Shown here: positions 53,241 to 61,473 of the stretch, piece by piece
Layout: every line of letters begins with the position of its first letter
How positions within the stretch are numbered: the stretch's first letter is position 1
Assembly: GCF_003490935.1 (NCBI RefSeq)
Contig: NZ_QQGD01000001.1
Span: forward strand, 310,001-374,000
Length of the DNA stretch: 64,000 nt
Direction of reading: 5' to 3'
Origin: Haemophilus haemolyticus_M
GTDB taxonomy: Bacteria; Pseudomonadota; Gammaproteobacteria; Enterobacterales; Pasteurellaceae
The notes under the pieces: model-generated
The model's database searches: none
What the model saw: only the letters and a program-made list of their open reading frames with translations
Told to the model about the DNA's origin: nothing
Made by a program: the position numbers and the translations under genes

Positions 53241-56200
53241 TTATGCCTCTCCAACTTTTTCAATATTCACCAAGAATGTTTTGTATTCTGGTGTTTGCGT
53301 GATTGCCTCACCCCAAGATGGTGTTAAGGTATTAGTAGAGAATCCACGGTTACCTTTACCATTTAAGGCTTTCATATTCCAGTGAATTGGAAGACCTACA
53401 TGGTGTACGGTACGTCCATCAATTTCTAGATCTTTAAGACGTTTTGTAACCACGGCAACCGCTTTAATATAGCCACGACGAGAAGTAATTTTTACCATAT
53501 CGCCTTTTTGGATACCTTTTTCTGCCGCTAATTTTTCACCAATTTCCACAAATTGTTGTGGTTGTGCGATGATATTTAATGCAGATTGTGCAGTCCAACT
53601 ATGGAAGTGTTCTGTTAATCGGTAAGTTGTTGCCACGAATGGGAACTCTTTATTTGAACCGATAAATTCTTTATCTTCAGGATAAATACGCACAGTTGGA
53701 TCACTTACCACTGCAGAGTGTAATGGATTTGTATCAATTGGGCTTTCAATCGGCTCATAGTGTTCAGGCATTGGACCATTTGCAACTTTATCAACCGCAA
53801 ATAAACGACCTACACCTTCAGCAGACATAATAAATGGACCTGTATCTGAACCCGGTGGCTGTGTACCATAGTCTGCTACATCATGCCAGTTCCAGTTTTT
53901 ACCGTTCCATTTGATTAATTGGCGGTTTTTATCCCAAGGATTACCATTGATATCTAATGATGCACGGCTATAAAGTACGCGGCGGTTTGCAGGCCATGCA
54001 AAGCCCCAACCAATGGTACAGCCTAAACCTGATGGATCTGAGTTATCACGGTTTGCGGTTTGGTTACCTTTTTCAGTCCATTGACCAACATATAACCAGT
54101 TACCTGATGTTGTTGTACCATCATCACGTAAATGTGCAAATCCATTGAGTAATTGACCTTTCTTGTACATCAAGTTACCGTTTGGATCATAAAGATCTTC
54201 AAGCGCGTAACCATTTAATTCTTTGGCTAATTCTACCGCACTTGGTGAGTGTGGTTGAGCATAATTCCAAGTCATTGCTTCAAATGATTCAATACCGCGA
54301 CCACCTTCTTTTTGGTAAAGATGATGCATTTCTTCACGAATCATAGAAAGAATTTCAACATCTGGTAATGCTTCACCTGGTTGATCGCAACCTTTCCAGT
54401 GCCATTGAGCCCAACGCCCTGAGTTTACAATCGAACCATCTTCTTCAGCAAAACAGGTTGTTGGTAAGCGGAAGACTTCAGTTTGAATTTCTGAAGAATT
54501 TACATTGTTTGACTCACCAAAGTTTTTCCAGAATTCGGAAGATTCAGTTTGAAGCGGATCCATCACGATTAAGAATTTTAACTTACTCATTCCTGCAACA
54601 GTTTTGTTTTTGTTCGGTAATGAGTTTAATACGTTAAAGCCTTGTAAAATCCAACCGTGTAATTTGCCTTCATTCATTAATTTAACGTGAGTAATCGGAT
54701 CATATAAGCGATCTGCTTTTGGTAAGAAATCGAAACCCCAACCGTTTTCTTTGGTTGCTTTATCACCATAGAAGGTTTTCATCATACTAACAAAGAATTT
54801 TGAAGTATGACGATAATAGTTCACTTGGTTTGGAACGATATCCTTTGGTGTAATCGCATTAATGTATTGCTCGTAAGAGGTATCTTTATCGTTTGGTAAA
54901 CGCATATAACCTGGTAAAGACATTGGCAATAAGCCCATATCTGTTGTACCTTGCACATTGGAGTGTCCACGTAATGCGTTAATACCACCACCAGGCATAC
55001 CCATATTACCTAAAAGTAATTGGATCATCGCCATTGAGCGAATATTTTGTGTACCGATTGAATGCTCGGTAAAGCCTAACGCATACAGATGCGTCATCGT
55101 TTTATTTGGTGCAGAGGTTTTACCAATTTCTTCACAGATTTGTAGGAAAAGTTTTTGTTTTACACCTGTAATGCGTTCAACCATTTCTGGAGTATAACGT
55201 GAAACATGCTCTTTTAAGATGTTAATGACACAACGAGGATGTTGTAAGGTCATATCACGTTTAGCCTGTCCGTTCTCATCAAACTGATAGTTCCATTTAG
55301 ATTTATCGTAGTTACGTTTTTCTTCGTTGTAACCTACAAATAAACCGTCTTCAAATTTGAAACCTTCATCAATTAAGAATGAGGCATTGGTATAGTGTTT
55401 AACGTATTCGTGTTGAATCTGGTTTGTTTCCAATAAGTAACGGATGACACCCATTAAAAATGCGATATCAGAACCAGAACGAATTGGCGCATGTAAATCT
55501 GCAACAGAGGCTGTACGGTTAAAGCGTGGATCGATGACGATAAGTTTCGCACCGTTTTTCTTCGCTTCAATTGCCCAACGGAAGCCAACAGGGTGAGCTT
55601 CAGCAGGATTACCGCCTTGAACAATGATAAGGTTGGCATTTTTTATATCAACCCAGTTATTTGTCATGGCACCGCGACCAAATGATGGAGCAAGACTTGC
55701 TACCGTTGGTCCGTGTCAAGTATTCGCTTGGTTACACATCGGCACTATGCCTAACATTCTCACCCATTTATGAGTAAGAAGTGCTGCTTCATTACTCATA
55801 GCAGATGCAGTCATAATACCTGTAGTTGCCCAACGGTTCACAGTTTTGCCACTTGCGTCTTTTTCAACAAAGTTAGCATCACGATCATCTTTCAGTAAGC
55901 GAGCAATGCGTTTAATTGCATCTTTCCAAGAAATTCGCTCCCATTTATCAGAACCAGGTGCGCGATATTGAGGGTATAAAGAACGGCTTTCACTATTGAC
56001 ATAATCTAGTGCGCCAGCACCTTTCGGGCAAAGTGCTCCACGACTGACTGGATGATCTGGATCGCCTTCAAGGTGAAAGAGTTTTGAACGAGTATTTGTG
56101 CCAGTATGGCTGCTTAATGAATCGTAAGGTTTGCCTGTGCTGTATAACAACATACCGCAGCTTACGGCACAATATGTACAAGTGTTACGAGATTCAAATG

Positions 56201-56327
56201 CGCGTAATAATTTATATTCACGCGGCGCAGCTAATGCATTTGCTGGAGCAAAACCCAACATTGCAGCCGATGTTCCCGCCATACCACCTGCACAGACCTT
56301 AAAGAATTTTCTTCTTGAGATCTGCAT
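53241..56327 (-). CDS. fdxG: Formate dehydrogenase alpha subunit, selenocysteine-containing
   Basis: Catalytic bis-MGD molybdenum (or tungsten) subunit that oxidises formate on the periplasmic side. It has 1028 residues if the in-frame TGA at 55716-55718 is read as selenocysteine (residue 204, in NQANT-Sec-HGPTV). A Tat signal SRRKFFK (4-10) lies at the N-terminus; the [4Fe-4S] cysteines are 50, 53, 57 and 100. GGNPAEAHPVGFR, GGGINALRGHSN and QGTTDMG lie in the body. A strong AAGGAG precedes the ATG at 56327. Without Sec insertion the protein would stop at residue 203. Confidence 0.97.
55678..55718 (-). promoter_or_regulatory. Selenocysteine UGA codon and bacterial SECIS hairpin
   Basis: TGA at 55716-55718 is followed, 14 bases later, by AGCAA-GTC-TTGCT (55689-55701), a short stem with a GU-bearing loop like the E. 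coli fdhF and fdnG elements. It sits at the same distance from the UGA as in fdhF. Confidence 0.9.
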
Positions 56328-56338
56328 AATCACTCCTT

Positions 56339-56356
56339 TCAACAACAAGTTGTTGA
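56339..56356 (-). promoter_or_regulatory. Small hairpin directly before the fdxG ribosome site
   Basis: TCAACAA, loop CTTG, TTGTTGA (on the minus strand) ends right before AAGGAG. The 7-bp stem could affect ribosome access. Confidence 0.5.
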
Positions 56357-56532
56357 GATATTTAGATAGTAATAAATTCGTCTAGTGTAACTAGATAATT
56401 TGGTTGATTCCGTTAGAATAACGTTATTCAACATCGCAAATTGGTTCAAAGTAGGCCAATTTATGGGCGCCTAGGATAACGATTTTTTAACGATAAATCT
56501 ATAATCAAATGGCATTATAACGCAGAAATATT

Positions 56533-56546
56533 GTGATCTAGATCAT
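56533..56546. promoter_or_regulatory. FNR/CRP-like palindrome between fdxG and fdhD
   Basis: GTGAT-CTAG-ATCAT matches four of five bases in each FNR half; read one base out it is TGTGA-TCTAGA-TCATG, a partial CRP site. The centre is 62 bases before the fdhD ATG. It may act on one or both divergent genes. The rest of 56357-56601 shows no ORF or other site I can support. Confidence 0.5.
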
Positions 56547-56601
56547 GATTTTATAAAAAAATTAACATTTTTTTTACATTTAAGTGATGGGTAGGTAAAG
56601 A

Positions 56602-57414
56602 ATGGATTGGCTGATTAAACAAACGATTAACTTTTTTAAAAGAAATAAAAGTATAGAAAATTCAACCGCACTTTTACAATCAAAAGAAGATTTTCTAGCT
56701 GTCGAAATGCCAGTTTCATTAGTTTATAACGGTATTTCTCATGCGGTGATGATGTGTTCACCGAAAGATTTAGAGATGTTTGCTCTAGGGTTTTCTCTCA
56801 CGGAAGGAATTATTGAAAAACCTTCGGATATTTACGGCATCGATGTTGTGGAAGTTTGCAATGGTATTGAAGTGCAAATCGAACTGTCTAGCCGAAAATT
56901 TATGGCATTAAAAGAGCATCGTCGTAATCTTACAGGACGTACTGGGTGTGGCATTTGTGGAACGGAGCAGCTTAATCAAGTGTATAAAAATTTTCCAAAA
57001 TTAGACCGCACTTTTAAGTTTGATTTGAATTTACTCGATGGATGTTTGTCAGAGCTTCATAAAAATCAACGATTAGGTCAGCAAACAGGTTCGACTCATG
57101 CTTGTGGTTTTTTTGATTTAGAAGGTAATATGCTTGTTATTTTTGAAGATGTGGGTCGTCACGTCGCTCTTGATAAATTACTTGGCTGGCATGCAAAATC
57201 AGGTAAGCCTAATGGAATTATTATTGCTTCGAGTCGTGCAAGTTATGAAATGGTTCAAAAAACTATTTCTTGTGGGGTGGAAATGTTAGTCACGATTTCT
57301 GGGGCAACTGATCTTGCCGTGAAAATGGCTGAAGCACATAATTTGACTTTGATTGGTTTTGCAAGAGAAGGTAAAGGAAATATCTATAGTGGATATGAAC
57401 GAATTAATGGTTGA
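56602..57414 (+). CDS. fdhD: Formate dehydrogenase sulfurtransferase FdhD
   Basis: Moves sulfur from IscS to the molybdenum cofactor of formate dehydrogenase. It has 270 residues. The functional cysteines are 116 and 119 in TGCGICG, and EDVGRHVALDKLLGW (near 182) is the conserved cofactor-binding stretch. It is divergent from fdxG. Confidence 0.96.
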   Translation: MDWLIKQTINFFKRNKSIENSTALLQSKEDFLAVEMPVSLVYNGISHAVMMCSPKDLEMFALGFSLTEGIIEKPSDIYGIDVVEVCNGIEVQIELSSRKFMALKEHRRNLTGRTGCGICGTEQLNQVYKNFPKLDRTFKFDLNLLDGCLSELHKNQRLGQQTGSTHACGFFDLEGNMLVIFEDVGRHVALDKLLGWHAKSGKPNGIIIASSRASYEMVQKTISCGVEMLVTISGATDLAVKMAEAHNLTLIGFAREGKGNIYSGYERING

Positions 57415-57453
57415 TATCTGAGGTCACTCTATATACATACGAGATATTTTTTT

Positions 57454-57687
57454 CTATTTATTTGTAATCCAACTAGCCAACGCGATAAAAATTGCAAAGA
57501 TGCAAAACCAAATTATGTGGAGTTTTGCACTTTTACGATTGATGTCAGCATTATGCAGGCGTCGTTTTTCTAATTGTTGTTTATAAATTTCTAAATCTGC
57601 GTGTTTGAAAGAAAAACCACAATTAGGGCAGTTTTCTGCATTTTCACTAATCTTTTTTCTGCATTCAGGGCATCGAGTTAAGGCCAT
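57454..57687 (-). CDS. Small zinc-ribbon membrane protein
   Basis: A 77-residue protein of no named family. An N-terminal zinc ribbon CPECRKKISENAENCPNCG (6-24) is followed by a charged, possibly coiled stretch (30-50; LEIYKQQLEKRRL) and one C-terminal membrane helix (about 54-73). A weak ribosome site (AGAAAATATGG) precedes the start. It stands alone, divergent from cstA. Such short zinc-ribbon plus single-helix proteins are common and largely unstudied. Confidence 0.75.
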   Translation of the reverse strand: MALTRCPECRKKISENAENCPNCGFSFKHADLEIYKQQLEKRRLHNADINRKSAKLHIIWFCIFAIFIALASWITNK

Positions 57688-57730
57688 ATTTTCTCTATAA
57701 TCTATAAAATTACTTATTTATTAGTATATT

Positions 57731-57797
57731 AATTGAATTTTTAGATTTTACAAATGTGATATAAGTCACAAATCTATAAAAATCTAAAAATTCAATT
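57731..57797. promoter_or_regulatory. Perfect CRP site inside a 19-bp inverted repeat, upstream of cstA
   Basis: TGTGA-TATAAG-TCACA (57755-57770) is a perfect CRP half-site pair. It lies in the middle of a 19-bp perfect inverted repeat (57731-57749 with 57779-57797). A -10-like TAGAAT at 57820-57825 puts the CRP centre near -70, a class I position for cstA. Confidence 0.85.
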
Positions 57798-57885
57798 TTT
57801 GATTTAGAACAATTTGAAATAGAATACCGCGGCTTGTTTAGGGCATACACTAAATATTTTTGTTTATCTTTTGAGGAGCCTTTCT

Positions 57886-59472
57886 ATGTTATGGTTTTTC
57901 TTTTGTGTAGCCATCTTGATTCTTGGTTACTTTGTTTATGGAAAAATTATCGAAAAAATCTTTGTGATTAATCCACAACGTCAGACCCCTGCTTACCAGG
58001 TAAATGATGGCGTGGATTATATGCCAATGTCAAAAACCAAAATTTGGTTAATTCAATTATTAAACATTGCTGGAACTGGTCCTATTTTTGGTCCAATTCT
58101 TGGTGCTTTATACGGACCAGTGGCAATGCTTTGGATTGTAATCGGTTGTATTTTTGCCGGTGCAGTACATGACTATTTCTGTGGTATGTTGAGTATCCGT
58201 CATGGCGGTGCAACTATGCCACATTTAGCTGGTAAATTCTTAGGTCGTCCTGTAAAAGTATTTATTAACACATTAGCACTTGTACTTTTATTATTAGTAG
58301 GTGTTGTGTTTGTATCAAGCCCAGCTCAATTAATGGGTACGATTACCATGGATTTATTGGGTGCATCTCAAGGTGCGTTACAATTAGGTGATGCTGAAGC
58401 TGTTCATCATGCAGTTGAAGCCGGTGGTATCAAAGTATGGGGAATGGATAAAGCAACTGTTGTTGCAGTTTGGACGATTATTATCTTTGCGTACTATATT
58501 CTTGCGACTTTATTACCGATCGACAAAATTATCGGTCGAATCTATCCGCTCTTTGGCGCGTTGTTGCTATTTATGTCTGTGGGTATGGTGTATGGTTTAG
58601 TTTCTGCACACTTTAGTGCTGTTGATCCTATTGAGTTCTTCCGTACTATCAATGCAGATGGCCAAGGTTTAACTTTAGAGAAATTCACGCAAAACTTCCA
58701 AGTGAAGGGTGATGTTCCAATTTGGCCATTATTGTTCTTAACTATTTCTTGTGGTGCATTATCTGGTTTCCATGCAACTCAAACTCCTTTAATGGCGCGT
58801 TGTGCTGAAAATGAAAAAGAAGGTCGTTTTATCTTTTACGGTGCAATGATTGCTGAAGGTGTAATTGCGTTAATCTGGTGTATGGTTGGTCTTTCATTCT
58901 ATGAAAATCCACAAGCATTACAAGATGCGATTTCAGCAGGTTCTCCGTCTAAAGTTGTGTATGACAGTTCATTACACTTCTTAGGCTTTATCGGTGGTAT
59001 TTTTGCTGTGTTAGGTGTGGTGGTTTTACCTATTACTTCTGGCGATACAGCATTCCGTGCAGCTCGTTTACAATTAGCGGAAATTTTCCATATCGACCAA
59101 CGTTCATTACCTAAACGTTTACTAATTGCTGTACCACTATTCGTATTAGGCTATTTCGTTTCAACCATTGACTTTAGCGTATTATGGCGTTATTTCACTT
59201 GGGCAAACCAAATGACAGCAATGGTAATGTTATGGACTGCAGCAGCATACTTATATCGCTACCATAAATTCCACTGGGTTGCGTCTATTCCGGCTTGGTT
59301 TATTACAACAGTATGTGCAACTTACTTGTTCTACAACAAAATCGGTTTCGGTTTAGATTATCAACTTTCAGTTTATCTTGGTTTTGCAACAACAATTGTT
59401 TGTATCGTGTTATTCTTCACTATGCTTAAGCCACTAGGCGAGCGCGATGAAGAAGCGTATGTGAATAATTAA
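57886..59472 (+). CDS. cstA: CstA/BtsT-family peptide or pyruvate transporter
   Basis: Polytopic carbon-starvation transporter (peptide or pyruvate uptake in E. coli relatives). I use the ATG at 57886 with GAGGAGCC upstream, giving 528 residues; E. coli CstA and BtsT are about 700, so this is the shorter class. Conserved LLNIAGTGPIFGPILGALYG (near 59) and SGFHATQTPLMARC (near 299) support the call. The perfect CRP site fits carbon-starvation control. A strong terminator follows. Confidence 0.92.
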   Translation: MLWFFFCVAILILGYFVYGKIIEKIFVINPQRQTPAYQVNDGVDYMPMSKTKIWLIQLLNIAGTGPIFGPILGALYGPVAMLWIVIGCIFAGAVHDYFCGMLSIRHGGATMPHLAGKFLGRPVKVFINTLALVLLLLVGVVFVSSPAQLMGTITMDLLGASQGALQLGDAEAVHHAVEAGGIKVWGMDKATVVAVWTIIIFAYYILATLLPIDKIIGRIYPLFGALLLFMSVGMVYGLVSAHFSAVDPIEFFRTINADGQGLTLEKFTQNFQVKGDVPIWPLLFLTISCGALSGFHATQTPLMARCAENEKEGRFIFYGAMIAEGVIALIWCMVGLSFYENPQALQDAISAGSPSKVVYDSSLHFLGFIGGIFAVLGVVVLPITSGDTAFRAARLQLAEIFHIDQRSLPKRLLIAVPLFVLGYFVSTIDFSVLWRYFTWANQMTAMVMLWTAAAYLYRYHKFHWVASIPAWFITTVCATYLFYNKIGFGLDYQLSVYLGFATTIVCIVLFFTMLKPLGERDEEAYVNN

Positions 59473-59490
59473 TCAAGATAATTTGGTTGA

Positions 59491-59527
59491 AAAAAGCCGT
59501 TTGAGATATTGTCTCAAACGGCTTTTT
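59491..59527 (+). terminator. Terminator after cstA
   Basis: AAAAAGCCGTTTGAGA and TCTCAAACGGCTTTTT form a 16-bp stem with a 5-base loop; a strong intrinsic terminator. Confidence 0.95.
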
Positions 59528-59586
59528 ATTTTGATAAAAAATAGGGTTGTTTCAGGGATAATTGCTTGCAACTTAAGCAAACAAAT

Positions 59587-59592
59587 TATAAA
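59587..59592 (+). promoter_or_regulatory. -10 box of the mra promoter
   Basis: TATAAA at 59587-59592; candidate -35 boxes TTGCTT (59562-59567) or TTGCAA (59566-59571) have 19- or 15-base spacers. The MraZ repeats start about 5 bases after the expected start point. Confidence 0.5.
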
Positions 59593-59603
59593 CTTACGCT
59601 GAT

Positions 59604-59633
59604 GTGGGGAAAAGTGGTGTTTTGTGGAGATTT
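59604..59633 (+). promoter_or_regulatory. MraZ operator: three GTGG repeats, 10-bp period
   Basis: GTGGGGAAAA, GTGGTGTTTT, GTGGAGATTT begin at 59604, 59614 and 59624. MraZ in other bacteria binds tandem GTGGG-type repeats with 10-bp spacing ahead of its own gene, so this is likely an autoregulatory site. Confidence 0.85.
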
Positions 59634-59676
59634 TTAGAAAAATTTCTCAAAATAAGTTCAATTTTTAAGGCGTAAT

Positions 59677-60132
59677 ATGTTTCGTGGTGCAACAGCGGTT
59701 AATTTAGATTCTAAGGGACGCGTAGCGATCCCAACCCGCTATCGCTCTGAAATTCTTGAAAAGAACCAAGGGCAAATGGTTTGTACTGTGGATATTCGCC
59801 AACCCTGTCTTTTACTTTATCCCCTTGATGAATGGGAAAAAATCGAACAAAAACTTCTCGCACTTTCTAACTTTGATCCTACCCAACGCCGTTTGCAACG
59901 AGTAATGCTTGGTCATGCCACTGAATGTGAGATGGATGCACAGGGCCGTATCTTGCTTAGTGGGCCATTACGCCAACATGCAAAATTAGAAAAAGGTTTA
60001 ATGTTGGTGGGACAACTTAATAAATTTGAAATTTGGAGTGCTGTAGAATGGCATGCCCAAATTGAAGAAGATATGGAAATTGGTTCAAGTGCAGACTTTG
60101 CGTCTGAGGCTTTGAAAGATTTCTCATTATAG
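59677..60132 (+). CDS. mraZ: Transcriptional regulator MraZ
   Basis: Ring-forming repressor of the division and cell wall cluster, with two SpoVT/AbrB-type DNA-binding repeats. It has 151 residues: FRGATAVNLDSKGRVAIPTR (first repeat) and GHATECEMDAQGRILLSGPL (second). The matching operator lies 44 bases upstream of the ATG. Confidence 0.96.
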   Translation: MFRGATAVNLDSKGRVAIPTRYRSEILEKNQGQMVCTVDIRQPCLLLYPLDEWEKIEQKLLALSNFDPTQRRLQRVMLGHATECEMDAQGRILLSGPLRQHAKLEKGLMLVGQLNKFEIWSAVEWHAQIEEDMEIGSSADFASEALKDFSL

Positions 60133-60169
60133 AAAATGATTCACCGTTTTTTACTTTTATATTGTATTT

Positions 60170-61135
60170 ATGGATACCGAAAATTCCTTTTCTTCACCTG
60201 AACATGTCACAGTTTTACTTCACGAAGCCGTGAATGGCTTGGCATTGAAGGAAAATGGAATTTATATTGACGGAACTTTTGGCCGTGGTGGTCATTCTCG
60301 CTTAATTCTTTCTAAATTATCCTCAAATGGTCGTCTCATTGGAATTGACCGTGATCCCAGAGCCATTGCTGAAGCTCAAAAAATTCAAGATTCACGTTTT
60401 CAGATTGAACACAACAGCTTTTCCCATATTTCTGAAATTTGTGAAAAATTAAATTTGGTTGGCAAAATTGACGGCATTTTACTTGATCTTGGCGTGTCAT
60501 CCCCACAGCTTGATGAAGCTGAACGTGGATTTAGTTTTATGAAAGATGGCCCACTTGATATGCGTATGGACACGACTCAAGGTTTATCCGCAGAAGAATG
60601 GTTAAAACAAGTATCGGTTGAGGATTTAACTTGGGTTTTGAAAACTTTTGGCGAAGAGCGTTTCGCTAAACGTATTGCCACCGCTATTGTTGATTACAAC
60701 AAAAGTGCGGCTAAAAATGGCACTGAATTTTTATCGCGTACTAGTCAATTAGCTGAGCTTATTTCACAAGCGGTACCTTTCAAAGATAAACATAAACATC
60801 CTGCGACTCGCAGTTTCCAAGCTATTCGTATTTTCATCAATGCAGAATTAGATGAATTGGAAAGTGTACTCAATTCTGCTTTAGATATGTTAGCGCCGGA
60901 AGGGCGTTTATCAATTATTAGTTTCCATTCTTTAGAAGATAGAATGGTAAAACATTTTATGAAAAAACAAAGTAAAGGTGAGGATATCCCTAAAGGTTTG
61001 CCATTGCGAGAAGACCAAATTCAACGTAATCAAAAATTAAAAACTATTGGTAAAGCAATTCAACCAAGTGATGCAGAAATTCAAGCAAATCCTCGTTCAA
61101 GAAGTGCAGTATTGCGTGTAGCGGAGAGAATTTAG
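60170..61135 (+). CDS. rsmH: 16S rRNA C1402 N4-methyltransferase RsmH
   Basis: Methylates N4 of C1402 in the 30S P site. It has 321 residues. SAM-binding YIDGTFGRGGHSRLIL (near 33) and ILLDLGVSSPQLDEAERGFS (near 104) are family signatures; RLSIISFHSLEDRMVKHFM lies near the end. It precedes ftsL. Confidence 0.97.
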   Translation: MDTENSFSSPEHVTVLLHEAVNGLALKENGIYIDGTFGRGGHSRLILSKLSSNGRLIGIDRDPRAIAEAQKIQDSRFQIEHNSFSHISEICEKLNLVGKIDGILLDLGVSSPQLDEAERGFSFMKDGPLDMRMDTTQGLSAEEWLKQVSVEDLTWVLKTFGEERFAKRIATAIVDYNKSAAKNGTEFLSRTSQLAELISQAVPFKDKHKHPATRSFQAIRIFINAELDELESVLNSALDMLAPEGRLSIISFHSLEDRMVKHFMKKQSKGEDIPKGLPLREDQIQRNQKLKTIGKAIQPSDAEIQANPRSRSAVLRVAERI

Positions 61136-61137
61136 TG

Positions 61138-61461
61138 ATGTCTGAAAATAATAAACCTCGTTATCCGTTACAGCAGATTTTGGTTGAAGATCTATTTTCT
61201 TCAAATAAATTAATTGTGTTGTTATTGGTTGCAATTTTGATTTCATCAATGAGCGTGATTTGGGTAACTCATCAGACACGTCGATTAATTTCTGAAAATG
61301 GTCAATTGATTTTACAGCGCCAAGCGCTTGAAAGTGAATATCGAAATTTGCAAGTGCAAGAAGCAACAGAAGGAGACAGTACTAGAGTCGAGTCTATTGC
61401 TGTTGGCACCTTAAAAATGAAAACATTATCCCCAGAACAAGAAGTTGAAATTAGAGAATAA
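61138..61461 (+). CDS. ftsL: Cell division protein FtsL
   Basis: Small bitopic protein of the FtsQLB complex that activates the septal synthase. It has 107 residues from the ATG at 61138; a GTG 3 bases earlier, overlapping the rsmH stop, is also possible. One membrane helix (about 23-43) is followed by a periplasmic leucine-rich coiled coil (LISENGQLILQRQALESEYR). Confidence 0.93.
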   Translation: MSENNKPRYPLQQILVEDLFSSNKLIVLLLVAILISSMSVIWVTHQTRRLISENGQLILQRQALESEYRNLQVQEATEGDSTRVESIAVGTLKMKTLSPEQEVEIRE

Positions 61462-61473
61462 TAGGTAGAAAAG

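Noticed and set aside
55716..55718. In-frame stop in fdxG as a pseudogene or sequencing error
   Set aside because: The conserved Sec context and the SECIS-like hairpin at the right distance explain it as selenocysteine.
57871..57885. TTG start for cstA
   Set aside because: It overlaps the GAGGAG ribosome site of the ATG at 57886.
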